Shown here one piece after another: positions 8,830-17,787 of a DNA stretch of 38,530 bases. This stretch comes from UBA6109 sp964506465 (lineage in GTDB: Bacteria > Desulfobacterota > Syntrophia > Syntrophales > UBA6109): assembly GCA_964506465.1 (NCBI GenBank), contig CAZDLM010000027.1:1-38530 (forward strand), given 5' to 3'. The position numbers and the translations under genes are program-made. Position 1 is the first letter of the stretch, and every line of letters begins with the position of its first letter. The notes beneath the pieces are model-generated. The model had not been told where the DNA came from and did no database searches. It saw only the letters and a program-made list of their open reading frames with translations.

Positions 8830-9749
8830 GTCAGCACAATCCCTTCCTTGTCTTTGAAGTATTCCGGGAGAGCGTCGCGCCGCAGACGGACACCGTCGAT
8901 CTCCACATCCTGAAGACGAAGCATCCCGTCTCCCGTCTGCACCACAACCTTGTCCCCGTCAATCCAAACGGCGCCCGGCCTGTCCGTCCGGATCCCGCCG
9001 GCAGCCGGCACGCCCCACCACACAAGAAGCTTCCGGCCATCGGGGAAGAAGGCAAAGGCGCCCGGGTAGGGATCGGTGACGGCCCGAATGAGGCTGTAAA
9101 TCCGCCGCACGGGCCAGGTCCAGTCGATCCTGCCGTCCTCGGGTTTCCTGCCTCCGTAGTAGCTGCCCTGCGAGAGGTCTTGGGATCTGAGAGTTTCCCT
9201 GCCTTCGCGAATGAGAGGCAAAAGCTCGTCCAGGAGAATTCCGGCCTCGCGGCAGAGCTTCCCGTAGAGCGTCCGCGCCGTGTCCGTCTCGTCGATTGCG
9301 ACGGCACGCTGCCCCACGATGCCTCCGGCATCGGGTTTTTCCGTCATCAGGTGCAGCGTGACTCCCGTCCGTTTCTCGCCGTTGACGAGGACCCAGTTCA
9401 CAGGCGCCCGGCCCCGATAGGCGGGCAGCAGCGATCCGTGGAGATTGAAGGCCTTCCCCGGCGCGAGGTTCAGGATCTCCCTCCCGAGCATCCTGCGATA
9501 GTAGAAGGAAAAGAGCGCCTCCGGCCGGAGAGCGGCGATCCGGGCGACCTCCCCGGGAAGATTCACATCGGCGGGACAGAAGACATCGATCCCCGCGGAA
9601 CGCCCCCAGTCCTTCACGGAACCGAACCAGCAATTTTCCCCAGGGTCGTCGTCATGGGAAAAGATTGCGGGGACTTCGAAACCGTTTCTCCGCAACGCCT
9701 CCAGTCCGGCGATTCCCATGTCATGATAGGCAAAGGCGACAACCCTCAT
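8826..9749 (-). CDS. arnA: UDP-Ara4N formyltransferase (ArnA N-terminal domain as a separate protein)
   Basis: This 307-residue enzyme should transfer a formyl group from 10-formyl-tetrahydrofolate to UDP-L-Ara4N. The N-terminus VVAFAYHDMG and the segment FNLHGSLLPAYRGRAP are almost those of E. coli ArnA, and the catalytic residues fall at the same numbers (Asn102, His104, Asp140). The C-terminal part is the OB-fold found in methionyl-tRNA-formyltransferase relatives. The start overlaps the arnC stop by 4 bp (ATGA), and its own stop overlaps the decarboxylase start, so it is tightly embedded in the operon. A Met-tRNA formyltransferase is excluded by the ArnA-specific N-terminus and by context. 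Confidence 0.94.
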   Translation of the reverse strand: MRVVAFAYHDMGIAGLEALRRNGFEVPAIFSHDDDPGENCWFGSVKDWGRSAGIDVFCPADVNLPGEVARIAALRPEALFSFYYRRMLGREILNLAPGKAFNLHGSLLPAYRGRAPVNWVLVNGEKRTGVTLHLMTEKPDAGGIVGQRAVAIDETDTARTLYGKLCREAGILLDELLPLIREGRETLRSQDLSQGSYYGGRKPEDGRIDWTWPVRRIYSLIRAVTDPYPGAFAFFPDGRKLLVWWGVPAAGGIRTDRPGAVWIDGDKVVVQTGDGMLRLQDVEIDGVRLRRDALPEYFKDKEGIVLT

Positions 9750-10702
9750 GCCTGCGGCTCCGGCGCTGATTCATGGACCTTCTCGATCGTGAATTCGGGC
9801 CGTTTCCGGACCTCGCGGTAGATGCGCCCGATATATTCCCCCATGACGCCCAGGGCAAAGAACTGCATCCCGACAAAAATGAAGAGCACGGCAAACAGCG
9901 TGAAGACGCCTTCCGCAGCCCAGGAGGCGCCGTACTCCAGCCGCGCCACGGCGAGCACGATGCCGAAGAAGACTCCCAGGGTTGCCATCCCGATGCCGCC
10001 GTACATGAGAAGCTTCAGCGGGAGGTCGGAAAAGGACGCCACGAGGTCGAATTGCAGGTTGACCAGCTTCCACATGGAATAGTTGGAGGTCCCGCCGAAG
10101 CGCTCTTCGTGGCCGACTTCGATCTCCGTGATCCGCTTGCTGAAATAGGTGGCGAGCGCCGGAATGAACGTCGCATGCTCACGGCAGGCGCACATGTAGT
10201 CGACGATATGCCGCCGGTAGGCGCGCAGCATGCAGCCCCAGTCCGTCATCCGCACCTTGGTGATGCGGCGGGCGACAATATTGATGAGACGCGAGGGCAA
10301 GGTCCGGAGAAGCGAATCCTTGCGCTGCCTGCGGATCGTGCCGACGACGTCGTACCCGCCCTTTTCCATAGTCTCGACCAGGCGCGGGATCTCCTCCGGC
10401 GGATTCTGGAGATCGGCATCCATGGTGATGACGATCCCGCCCCGCACAACGGAAAATCCCGCTAGAATCGCCGCATGCTGGCCGTAGTTCCGGGTCAGTT
10501 CAACGATGCGGAAATGCGGATCCGCGGCAAGCCCCTTGAGGATCTCGAGCGATCGGTCGCGGCTTCCATCGTCGATGAGGATGATCTCATACGGACGCCC
10601 CAGCCCCTCCATGACGGGTGAGAGCCGGTCCCGGAGGGCCCTGAGGTTCGCCTCCTCGTTGTAAACGGGGATCACGACCGAGATCTTCGACGGATCATCC
10701 AT
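9746..10702 (-). CDS. arnC: Undecaprenyl-phosphate 4-deoxy-4-formamido-L-arabinose transferase
   Basis: This 318-residue GT2-family transferase moves Ara4FN from UDP to undecaprenyl phosphate at the inner membrane. Visible are SVVIPVYNEEANL at the N terminus, the nucleotide-binding LIDDGSRDRS and TMDADLQNPPEE (DxD), the RNYGQHAAILAG segment shared with ArnC/dolichol-phosphate-mannose-synthase enzymes, and two C-terminal membrane helices (about 232-285 overall). The frame is open to 10747, but the start at 10702 (MDDPSK) is chosen: it has GGAG 7 bp upstream and overlaps the arnB stop by 8 bp. The longer form would add an Arg/Ser-rich leader not seen in the family. Confidence 0.93.
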   Translation of the reverse strand: MDDPSKISVVIPVYNEEANLRALRDRLSPVMEGLGRPYEIILIDDGSRDRSLEILKGLAADPHFRIVELTRNYGQHAAILAGFSVVRGGIVITMDADLQNPPEEIPRLVETMEKGGYDVVGTIRRQRKDSLLRTLPSRLINIVARRITKVRMTDWGCMLRAYRRHIVDYMCACREHATFIPALATYFSKRITEIEVGHEERFGGTSNYSMWKLVNLQFDLVASFSDLPLKLLMYGGIGMATLGVFFGIVLAVARLEYGASWAAEGVFTLFAVLFIFVGMQFFALGVMGEYIGRIYREVRKRPEFTIEKVHESAPEPQA

Positions 10703-11843
10703 GCAGGATCTCCTTGATCGCCTCGCAGACATAGGCGACGTCATCATCCTTCATGTCTGGGAAGAGCGGCAGCGAAAGAATCCGCCCGGCGGCCTTCTCC
10801 GTCTCCGGCAGCATCCCCGGCGCCGTTCCGTAACGCCGGCGGACGTATTCCAGCAGGTGGCAGGGCGGAAAGTGAAGGCCGTATCCGATATTGTAGTCCG
10901 AGAGCCGCTCCATGAACCGGCCGCGCTCCATCGCCGTCACCTTCACTACGAACAGATGCCAGGCATGCCGGTGCGGATAGGAAGGAACCCCCGGCAGATC
11001 GATCCCCTCGACGCCGCGCAGCCCGTCGCGATACAGGGCCGCGAGTTTCGCACGACGTTCGTTGAGCTCGATCAGGCGCGACAACTGGGCGAGGCCGAGG
11101 GCCGCCAGCAGGTCCGGGAGGTTATACTTGAAGCCTGGTTCGCGGATGTCGTAGTCGGGATTGCCGCCCTTGCCGTAGCGTTTCCAGGCATCGCGTTCGA
11201 TGCCGTGAAACTTCAAACCGCGGATCTTCTTCTCCAGCTCCGGATCGGACAGGGTGATCATGCCCCCTTCGGCGGTCGTGATATTCTTGATGGGATGGAA
11301 CGAGAAGATCGCGATCCGGCCGAATCCCCCGGCATGGACGTCCCGATAGCGCGTCCCTATCGCATGCGCCGCGTCCTCGATGACGGCCAAGCCGTGCCGA
11401 TCCGCAAGGGAGAGGATCGGATCCATGTCGGCGGGCACCCCGGCAAAGTGGACGGGAATGACCGCCTTCGTCTTCCTGGTGATCCGCGCCTCGATCTCTT
11501 CCGGGCGGATATTGAGCGTGCCGTAGTCGACGTCGACGAAGACGGGCCGCGCCCCGGCGCTCGCGATCATGTTCACGGTCGAGGCGAAGGTCATCGAGGG
11601 GGTGATCACCTCGTCGCCTTTGCCGATTCCGAGGGCCAGGAGCGTGATGTGCATGCCGGCGGTGCCCGACGTCACGCTCACCGCGGATGCGGCGTCCGTC
11701 AGCTCGACGAAGCGGTCCTCAAAATCTTTGCACAGGGGCCCCGTCGTGATCCATTTCGACTGCAGGCAATCCACGACGGCCTGTATCTCCACGTGGCCGA
11801 TCGACGGCCGCGACAGCGGCAGAAATTCTTCCCGAATCTTCAT
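10695..11843 (-). CDS. arnB: UDP-4-amino-4-deoxy-L-arabinose aminotransferase
   Basis: This 382-residue DegT/DnrJ/EryC1-family PLP enzyme transfers an amino group from glutamate to UDP-4-keto-arabinose. Visible are the N-terminal EFLPLSRPSIG, substrate-binding KWITTGP, GTAGMHITLLALGIGKGDEV, EDAAHAIGT, and the Schiff-base lysine in FSFHPIKNITTAEGG (Lys186). It is near-collinear with E. coli ArnB. Two starts are possible: 11855 (overlapping the arnT stop as ATGA) or 11843, which has GAGG 6 bp upstream and gives the family-like N-terminus; the second is preferred. The product feeds the formyltransferase encoded two genes downstream. Confidence 0.95.
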   Translation of the reverse strand: MKIREEFLPLSRPSIGHVEIQAVVDCLQSKWITTGPLCKDFEDRFVELTDAASAVSVTSGTAGMHITLLALGIGKGDEVITPSMTFASTVNMIASAGARPVFVDVDYGTLNIRPEEIEARITRKTKAVIPVHFAGVPADMDPILSLADRHGLAVIEDAAHAIGTRYRDVHAGGFGRIAIFSFHPIKNITTAEGGMITLSDPELEKKIRGLKFHGIERDAWKRYGKGGNPDYDIREPGFKYNLPDLLAALGLAQLSRLIELNERRAKLAALYRDGLRGVEGIDLPGVPSYPHRHAWHLFVVKVTAMERGRFMERLSDYNIGYGLHFPPCHLLEYVRRRYGTAPGMLPETEKAAGRILSLPLFPDMKDDDVAYVCEAIKEILHG

Positions 11844-11851
11844 GTCCTTCC

Positions 11852-13525
11852 TCATCCCTTCAGGCGGAGCAGGTAGAAGGCGCCGTTCTCCCAGAGGATT
11901 TCCACGGAAGAGAGGCGCTTTTGCAGCTCATTCAGGCGCTCTTTATATTGCGTTACGCAGTAAATGTCACCTTTTTCTTTGACGAGTTGGTAGAAGTTCT
12001 CCGAGGAAAGAAAGTACCGCGCGCGCTCATCCGGAGAGAGTTTCGCGATGCCGAAACCGAGCTCGCCGAAGTCGTCAACGATCGGCGTCCTGATCTTCGT
12101 GTAGAAGTCGATCCCGTACATGGCGATCCGGTACTGGTAGAGCTCTTGCCCCGGCGGCAGATGCGTTTTCATCGCCTCGACGACGGGGCGGACGGACTTG
12201 TAGGGGCCGAGCAGGTCATTGGCGGCCGGCAGGAGCGAGGCAAGAAAAAGGGCCGAGATCGCGTAGACGGAGAGAAACCAGCCCCGCCCGGTCCGGCGTC
12301 GGACATATTCCGGAATGGCGAGGAGCGCGATCTGCAGGAGAACCGGCGCCGCCACGAAAAAAGGCCACCGTTCGGAGATCAGCAGCACCAGATCCCCTCC
12401 GAGCTGCGTATTCCTGAGAAAGGGCGGCAGCACGAGGACGGCGATGAAAAGGGCCGCCATCGTGGCGACGGGGATCAGGCGGACGGTCCGGCTCCCGGCG
12501 GCGGCACCACTCTCAAAGGAGCGCACCAGCCGTCCGATGTACAGGGCAGCGGGCAGGAAGACGGGCGCGATGTACGGCACGAGCTTGGACGAAGAGACCG
12601 TGAAGAAGAGCAGGACGAACCAGAACCAGCTCCAGAGGAAACGGCGGTCTTCCCTGGCGAAAAGCGGCTGTTCTTCCCTTGGCCGCTCCTTCAGGAACTT
12701 CCAGAGAAAAGCCGACCAGGGAAGCGTTCCGGCGATTAAAACGGGGATATAGTACCAGAAGCCCTGATCGCGGCCGTGCATCTTCGTCGTGTAGCGGAGA
12801 AAATGCTCCTGTACGAAGAAGAACCACAGGAAATCCGGATTGGCCCGCTGGACCAGGATCAGCCACGGCAGCGAGATCGCGAGGAAGAGCAGAATTCCCA
12901 CCGGCGAGATCAGGCGCGGCAATTCGCGCCATCTTCCGACGGAGAGGATCCAGACGAAGAGAATCGCAAAGGGGAAAACCAGGCCGATCAGTCCTTTGGC
13001 CAGGAAGGCGAGCGCGGCAAACCCGTAGGCAAGCCAGAGCCGCCATTTCCCGCCTCCGCCTTCCCGGAAATGCAGGAACCCCATCCAGACGGCGAGACAG
13101 ACGAAGAGTGTCAGCGGCAGGTCGAGGATGTGGATCCGCCCGAGCAGAAAGGTGTAGAGCATGGTGCTCAGGACGGCGGCGGCGTAAAGCCCCGTCCGTT
13201 CGTCGGAAAGGCGGCGTCCCATGAAATAGGTGAGCAGGATGCAGCCCCAGGCGCAGAGCCCGACAAAGAGACGCGAAGACCATTCGCTCTCCCCGAAGAG
13301 CTGAAACGACAGGGCCGTCGCCCAGTAGACGAGCGGCGGTTTCTCGAGATAGACGACATGCTGCAGCCGCGGCGTCACAAAATCGGAGAGGCGGTTCATC
13401 AGGCTGGGGATGTCGCTGTAACGTCCCTCGTCCGGCTCGATCAGCGGCAGGGCGCCCAGCAGGACGACGTACAGCAGGGCGGGAACGACAACGAGGATGA
13501 GAAGCTTCGGAATTCTCTCCTTCAC
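11852..13525 (-). CDS. arnT: ArnT-type lipid A 4-amino-4-deoxy-L-arabinose transferase
   Basis: This 557-residue polytopic inner-membrane glycosyltransferase (GT83, PMT-like) should transfer Ara4N from undecaprenyl phosphate to lipid A phosphates on the periplasmic face, lowering negative charge and cationic peptide binding. The N-terminal helix is followed by the catalytic first periplasmic loop with PLIEPDEGRYSDIP (acidic residues) and the YLEKPPLVYW segment typical of ArnT. About a dozen hydrophobic segments follow, then a C-terminal periplasmic domain. The start is GTG at 13525 with AAAGGA 5 bp upstream. It is the first gene of the operon, behind a sigma70-like promoter at 13573-13602. 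Context makes ArnT much more likely than another PMT-2 family transferase. Confidence 0.9.
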   Translation of the reverse strand: MKERIPKLLILVVVPALLYVVLLGALPLIEPDEGRYSDIPSLMNRLSDFVTPRLQHVVYLEKPPLVYWATALSFQLFGESEWSSRLFVGLCAWGCILLTYFMGRRLSDERTGLYAAAVLSTMLYTFLLGRIHILDLPLTLFVCLAVWMGFLHFREGGGGKWRLWLAYGFAALAFLAKGLIGLVFPFAILFVWILSVGRWRELPRLISPVGILLFLAISLPWLILVQRANPDFLWFFFVQEHFLRYTTKMHGRDQGFWYYIPVLIAGTLPWSAFLWKFLKERPREEQPLFAREDRRFLWSWFWFVLLFFTVSSSKLVPYIAPVFLPAALYIGRLVRSFESGAAAGSRTVRLIPVATMAALFIAVLVLPPFLRNTQLGGDLVLLISERWPFFVAAPVLLQIALLAIPEYVRRRTGRGWFLSVYAISALFLASLLPAANDLLGPYKSVRPVVEAMKTHLPPGQELYQYRIAMYGIDFYTKIRTPIVDDFGELGFGIAKLSPDERARYFLSSENFYQLVKEKGDIYCVTQYKERLNELQKRLSSVEILWENGAFYLLRLKG

Positions 13526-13572
13526 GAATATCCTTTCTCTTTTTCAAATCGGCCACTTGCGGCGCGCGAAGT

Positions 13573-13602
13573 CTTATTCCACAGAAACACCGCGCTTGTC
13601 AA
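13573..13602 (-). promoter_or_regulatory. Candidate sigma70 promoter of the arn operon
   Basis: On the minus strand, a perfect -35 TTGACA (13597-13602) is followed after 18 bp by AATAAG (13573-13578). Transcription would start near 13566, leaving a leader of about 40 nt before the arnT GTG. No PmrA-like box is evident. Confidence 0.5.
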
Positions 13603-13632
13603 CCGCGATCGCCATCGGGGCCATTTCCCCCA

Positions 13633-13662
13633 TTGACAGCCCCGGCGATCTGTGTGTACGTT
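13633..13662 (+). promoter_or_regulatory. Candidate promoter for the crotonase gene
   Basis: TTGACA (13633-13638), 18 bp, TACGTT (13657-13662), in the 254-bp gap between divergent arnT and the crotonase gene. The -10 is weak. The leader would be about 110 nt. Confidence 0.35.
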
Positions 13663-13779
13663 TCCCCCGCAGAATCGACGGCTTGAAGCGCTCAGCGCAG
13701 GCGGCTGCTGCATGCAAATGACCGATCTCAGCCCGGACCGGGGCGTCCGGCGCATCACCCGGCGAACGAGGAGGCTCTT

Positions 13780-14496
13780 ATGGCGGTGCTCGAATGGAAG
13801 AAGGACGGGACGGTGGCGATCATCAACATGACGAACGGCGAGAACCGGCACAACCCGACGTCCGTTGCGGAGATCCTGACGGCGTTTGACGAAATCGAGA
13901 AGGACCCGGAGGTCTCCTCGGTCGTTATCCGTTCGTCGGACGCGAAGAACTGGACGATCGGCATCGATCTCAACTGGCTGATGGACGTCTTCAGCAAGCA
14001 GGATCTCCAGACGATCCGCGATTTCATGTACAGTCTCAACCGGATGTTCACGAGGATTCTCCTCTTCCCCACGCCCGTCATCGCCGCCATCAACGGCCAC
14101 GCCTTCGCCAGCGGCAGCATCATGGCCTGCGCCTGCGATTTCCGCTTCATGAAGGCCGACCGCGGCTTCTTCTGTTTTCCCGAGGTGGACATCAACATCC
14201 CCTTCCTGCCCGGCATGCTCGCGATCATGAGAAAAGCTCTTCCCTATCACAAGCTCGAAGAGATGGTCCTGAGCGGCAAGCGCTACGGCGCCGCGGAGCT
14301 GGAACGGAACCGCGTTCTCGTCAAGGCGTGCGAGAACGAGGAGGCGCTCATGAAGGAGGCGATTGCCTTCGCCCGAACCTTCGCCAAGAAACGGCCCATC
14401 TTCGGCGAACTGAAGCGCCGTCTCAACATGCCCATCATCGAAACCATGGAACGGGAAGACCGGGTCTATATCGAACCGCTCAAACTGATGGTCTGA
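13780..14496 (+). CDS. Enoyl-CoA hydratase/isomerase (crotonase) family protein
   Basis: This 238-residue crotonase-fold protein should bind an acyl-CoA thioester. The CoA/oxyanion segments are visible: RSSDAKNWTIGIDLNWL (about 46-62) and NGHAFASGSIMACACDFRFM (about 105-124). The later FPEVDINIPF carries the Glu equivalent to crotonase Glu164. The position normally holding Glu144 (in GG-x-E-L) is occupied by GSIM, so a classical hydratase is unlikely; an isomerase-like or divergent reaction fits better. GAGGAGG lies about 5 bp before the ATG. It sits between the arn operon and lptF (about 150 bp upstream) with no beta-oxidation neighbours, so its substrate is unknown. Confidence 0.8.
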   Translation: MAVLEWKKDGTVAIINMTNGENRHNPTSVAEILTAFDEIEKDPEVSSVVIRSSDAKNWTIGIDLNWLMDVFSKQDLQTIRDFMYSLNRMFTRILLFPTPVIAAINGHAFASGSIMACACDFRFMKADRGFFCFPEVDINIPFLPGMLAIMRKALPYHKLEEMVLSGKRYGAAELERNRVLVKACENEEALMKEAIAFARTFAKKRPIFGELKRRLNMPIIETMEREDRVYIEPLKLMV

Positions 14497-14649
14497 TCCG
14501 GCGCCCAAGCCCTGCACTCGGGTGTCCGGCGGTTTCGCGAGGCCTGCAAGTTGTACGCTCCCGCTGTCGGGCCTCCTGCGGGAAACGACGCGGCGCTGCG
14601 GCCCTGATTTCTCTTCGCCCGCAATCTCCGCCATCTGAATGGAATGCCG

Positions 14650-15831
14650 ATGCGCAAGATCCTTCATCGTTACATCTTCAAAGAGATCGCGGGACCTTTT
14701 GCGCTCATTCTCTTCGTCCTGACGTTCGTCCTCCTGATGGCGAAGATCATCCAGTTGATGGACATGATGGTCAACAAGGGCGTCAGCGCGCTGGATATCG
14801 CGAAGCTCATCGCCTACCTCATGCCGTCCTTTCTGATGTTCACAATCCCGATCTCGCTGCTCATCGCGATCCTCATCGGCCTGGGGCGGATGTCCGGCGA
14901 CAACGAGATCACCGTGATGAAGGCCTCCGGAATCAGCCTCTATCAGCTCATGATCCCCGTGGGCGCCGCCTCACTGGCCGCCTTCTTCCTGACGGCGGTC
15001 ATCACCCTCTTCCTGGTTCCGCAGGGCAACTATGCGACGAAGCTGCTTCTGTTCGACGTCGCCCAGAAAAAGGCGAGCGTCGGGATCAAGGAAAAAGTCT
15101 TCAACGATGACTTCCGCGGCATCCTGATCTACGCCGACACCATACCCGTGGATGGGGAATACATGGAAGGCGTGCTCATTTCCGACAACCGGATCATCAA
15201 GGAACCCAGCACCATCGTCGCCCGCCGCGGCTACCTGCTGTCCGATCCCGAGAGCCTCACGCTCACGCTGCGGCTGGAAAAGGGCAGCACGCACGTCGTC
15301 TCCGCCGATTTCAAGAACTATCGCAAGATGGACTTCGCCGTCTACGACATCAACCTGGACATCGAATCGTCCCTCGCCGATCTTCAAAACGTCCAGAACA
15401 AGACCAGCACCGAGATGACGGTTCGGGAGCTTGCGGACAAGATCCGGAACCGCTCGGTCGAGGGCGTTGTCCTGCGGGAGATGGCGATCGAACTCAACAA
15501 GAAGATGACCATCCCTCTTTCCTGCCTCGTTTTCGGCATTCTGGCGGCGCCCCTGGGCATCCGGGCTCACCGCGCGGTCCGATCACGGGGATTCACGATC
15601 GGACTGGCCATCGTCCTCGTCTACTACCTGATGCGGATGAGCGGAGAAGCCCTTGCCGAGACGGGACGCATCCATCCGGCGCTGGGGACCTGGGCGCCGA
15701 TTCTCCTCTTCGGCGCAGCGGGCGTCTACCTGTTTCTCATGGCCGCGCGCGAAAAATCCCCGTTCGGACAGACCTTGGGCAGACTCTGGGACCGCCTGAT
15801 CGAGGCGCTGCCGCGGAGGTTCCGCCGGTGA
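14650..15831 (+). CDS. lptF: LPS export permease LptF
   Basis: This protein of about 393 residues is one of the two YjgP/YjgQ permeases of the LptB2FG ABC transporter, which extracts LPS from the inner membrane. Visible are the N-terminal LHRYIFKEI interfacial helix, the first membrane helices, the coupling-helix region GDNEITVMKASGISLYQL that docks on LptB, a central periplasmic beta-jellyroll domain (about 130-270), and three C-terminal helices. ATGs at 14644 and 14650 are both possible; the second gives the usual short N-terminus, but neither has a strong ribosome site. Its stop overlaps the lptG GTG (15828-15831). LptB, LptC and LptA are not in the window. Confidence 0.93.
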   Translation: MRKILHRYIFKEIAGPFALILFVLTFVLLMAKIIQLMDMMVNKGVSALDIAKLIAYLMPSFLMFTIPISLLIAILIGLGRMSGDNEITVMKASGISLYQLMIPVGAASLAAFFLTAVITLFLVPQGNYATKLLLFDVAQKKASVGIKEKVFNDDFRGILIYADTIPVDGEYMEGVLISDNRIIKEPSTIVARRGYLLSDPESLTLTLRLEKGSTHVVSADFKNYRKMDFAVYDINLDIESSLADLQNVQNKTSTEMTVRELADKIRNRSVEGVVLREMAIELNKKMTIPLSCLVFGILAAPLGIRAHRAVRSRGFTIGLAIVLVYYLMRMSGEALAETGRIHPALGTWAPILLFGAAGVYLFLMAAREKSPFGQTLGRLWDRLIEALPRRFRR

Positions 15832-16907
15832 AGATCCTCGACCGCTACATCGCCAGGGAATTCCTCCGCTTCCTCGGATTGGTCCTGGCCACGTTCATCA
15901 CGCTGTATCTCCTCATCGATTTTTTCGAGAAGATCCGCATGTTCATGAGCAATGCCGCGACGGTGCGGCAGGTGGTTTCGCACTTCCTCTATACCATCCC
16001 GATGATCGTCACGCAGACCCTGCCGGCCGCCGTTCTCCTCGGCTCCCTGATCACCTTCGGCACCCTGTCCCGGCACGGCGAGATCACGGCCATGAAGGCG
16101 GGCGGCATCAGCCTCTACCGCATCGCCGCGCCGGTGGCGGTCATGGCCGCGGCGCTCTGCGGCGTGCTCTTTCTCTTCAGCGAATACGTGACCCCCAAGA
16201 CGTACGAAAGGGCGGAGTACATCCGTCTCGTGGAGGTGCAGAAGAAGACGTCCTACGGGTCCTTCAAACAGAATGCGATCTGGTACCGGGCAAAAGACGC
16301 GATCTACAATTTCAAATTTTTCGACGTACAGAAGAACATGCTTCAGGGCATCACGATCCACTACCTCAAGGAGATGGGCGAGATCTCGATGCGGATCGAC
16401 GCGGAGCGCGCGGAGTGGAAAAACGACCAATGGGTCTTCCACAACCTGCTCGTCACCCGCTTCCCGCAGGGCGATTTCCCGCAACTCCAGCGCATCCGCG
16501 AACAAGTGATCGCGCTGCCGGAAAAGCCGTCCGACTTTCAGGTCGTGCAGAAGAACACGGAGGAGATGGGGTTTTTCGAACTGCGGGATTACGTGCGCAA
16601 GCTGAGTTCCGAAGGCTATGACGCGACGCGTTACATCGTCGACATGCACGGCAAGATCGCCTTCTCACTGGTCAGCCTGATCCTTGCCGTGATCGGCGCC
16701 GCCTTCTCCGTCCGCTCCGAGCGGAGCGGCGGGATGGTCCAGAGCATCGGCGCGGGGATCATCCTCGGTTTTTCCTACTGGATCATCTTCGCCTTCGGAC
16801 TGTCGCTGGGCCGCTCCGGAACGATCCCACCCTTCCTCGCCGCCTGGTCCGCAAACCTTCTCTTCGGAGCGGGCGCGATCGTCCTCTTCAGGCGTCTCCG
16901 GACCTGA
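15828..16907 (+). CDS. lptG: LPS export permease LptG
   Basis: This 359-residue partner of LptF has the same architecture: an N-terminal LDRYIAREFLRFL helix, three membrane segments, coupling helix HGEITAMKAGGISLYRI, a periplasmic domain about 125-265, and three C-terminal helices with IGAAFSVRSERSGG between them. It starts at GTG 15828 within the lptF stop codon (GTGA overlap), indicating translational coupling and equal stoichiometry. It ends 8 bp from the end of a convergent lipoprotein gene. Confidence 0.94.
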   Translation: MKILDRYIAREFLRFLGLVLATFITLYLLIDFFEKIRMFMSNAATVRQVVSHFLYTIPMIVTQTLPAAVLLGSLITFGTLSRHGEITAMKAGGISLYRIAAPVAVMAAALCGVLFLFSEYVTPKTYERAEYIRLVEVQKKTSYGSFKQNAIWYRAKDAIYNFKFFDVQKNMLQGITIHYLKEMGEISMRIDAERAEWKNDQWVFHNLLVTRFPQGDFPQLQRIREQVIALPEKPSDFQVVQKNTEEMGFFELRDYVRKLSSEGYDATRYIVDMHGKIAFSLVSLILAVIGAAFSVRSERSGGMVQSIGAGIILGFSYWIIFAFGLSLGRSGTIPPFLAAWSANLLFGAGAIVLFRRLRT

Positions 16908-16915
16908 GCCAGCGG

Positions 16916-17782
16916 TCAATAGAGCTCGCCGAACTTCTTTGCGTCGATCTTGCCTTCCAGGAATGCATCCAGAATCTTGGAGCGGGCGGCTCGTCCGCCT
17001 TCGTCAAGCGCACGGCTCAACTGCTCCGCCGTGATGGCCCCCTTTTCGAAGGCATCTTTCAGCTTGTTCCTGAGCATCGGGAGATCCGCCGGCGGTTGCG
17101 CAATCGACCCTGCCGGCTCCGCACCCTGCTGAACGGCCCCGGAAGAACCGCCCGATCTGTTCTTTGCCAGCATTTGGATCTCCCCGGAATCCGCAAGAGC
17201 GCGGGCCGCCTTGAGGAGAGCGTCGTTCACCGCGGATGCCATGACGTCCGCCTGGACGCCGAGGTAGTCGCTCTCGGAAAACGACATGGGATAGGTTTTT
17301 TGCGTCTCCGTCGCCGTCTCGTCCGAAAATACAGGCCTGCCGGCGGCGTCGGTCACTTGGTTGTTCAAGTGAATCCGCACGGTCAGTGTCTGTTCAAAGG
17401 CACCCGCTCCGCCGAATTCAAAGAAGAAATCCTTGATGGAAGGCGTGTAGACGATGTCCGTTCCGGCGGGCGCTGATTTCCCACTTACGGCCGTCGCCTG
17501 TTCAAAGAGTGCGGGGAAGACCGTCTGCGAAGCGTTCTTCATCAGCTTTCCGAAGGGAACGGTCAGGGTGATCTGGACGCTTTCCGCTTGCGGATTGATC
17601 CAGGTCTTCGTCAGCGCGTAGCCTTCATCCGGCAGGACAACCGCCGCCTTCAGGGGGATCTTCACGGCGGACAGTCGCGTCATGTCGACCGGCACGGCTT
17701 TCTCGGGAACGATGTAGCTGAAGGCGCATCCGGAGAGAAGAAGAAACGCCGCAAGCAGGAGAAAAACGAAGGGCCTCTTCAT
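16916..17782 (-). CDS. Lipoprotein with C-terminal doubled SHOCT-like module (partner of caspase lipoprotein)
   Basis: This 288-residue protein has a lipoprotein signal peptide ending LLSGC (Cys19). An N-terminal domain (about 40-200) includes IPLKAAVVLPDEGYALTK and VPFGKLMKNASQTVFPALF, which align with the same region of the caspase protein encoded just upstream. A Gly/Pro-rich linker (about 208-236) leads to two tandem short helical repeats (KLKDAFEKGAITAEQLSRAL; KILDAFLEGKIDAKKFGELY), similar to SHOCT oligomerisation motifs. The last 52 residues match the caspase protein's tail at about 32 positions by eye. The start is 5 bp after the upstream stop, so the two genes are co-transcribed. The function is unknown; an accessory or assembly partner of the caspase lipoprotein is inference. 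Confidence 0.8.
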   Translation of the reverse strand: MKRPFVFLLLAAFLLLSGCAFSYIVPEKAVPVDMTRLSAVKIPLKAAVVLPDEGYALTKTWINPQAESVQITLTVPFGKLMKNASQTVFPALFEQATAVSGKSAPAGTDIVYTPSIKDFFFEFGGAGAFEQTLTVRIHLNNQVTDAAGRPVFSDETATETQKTYPMSFSESDYLGVQADVMASAVNDALLKAARALADSGEIQMLAKNRSGGSSGAVQQGAEPAGSIAQPPADLPMLRNKLKDAFEKGAITAEQLSRALDEGGRAARSKILDAFLEGKIDAKKFGELY

Positions 17783-17787
17783 GTTCG

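Noticed and set aside
10701..13636. Plus-strand frames opposite arnB and arnT
   Set aside because: Shadows of arn genes with excellent motif matches on the minus strand.
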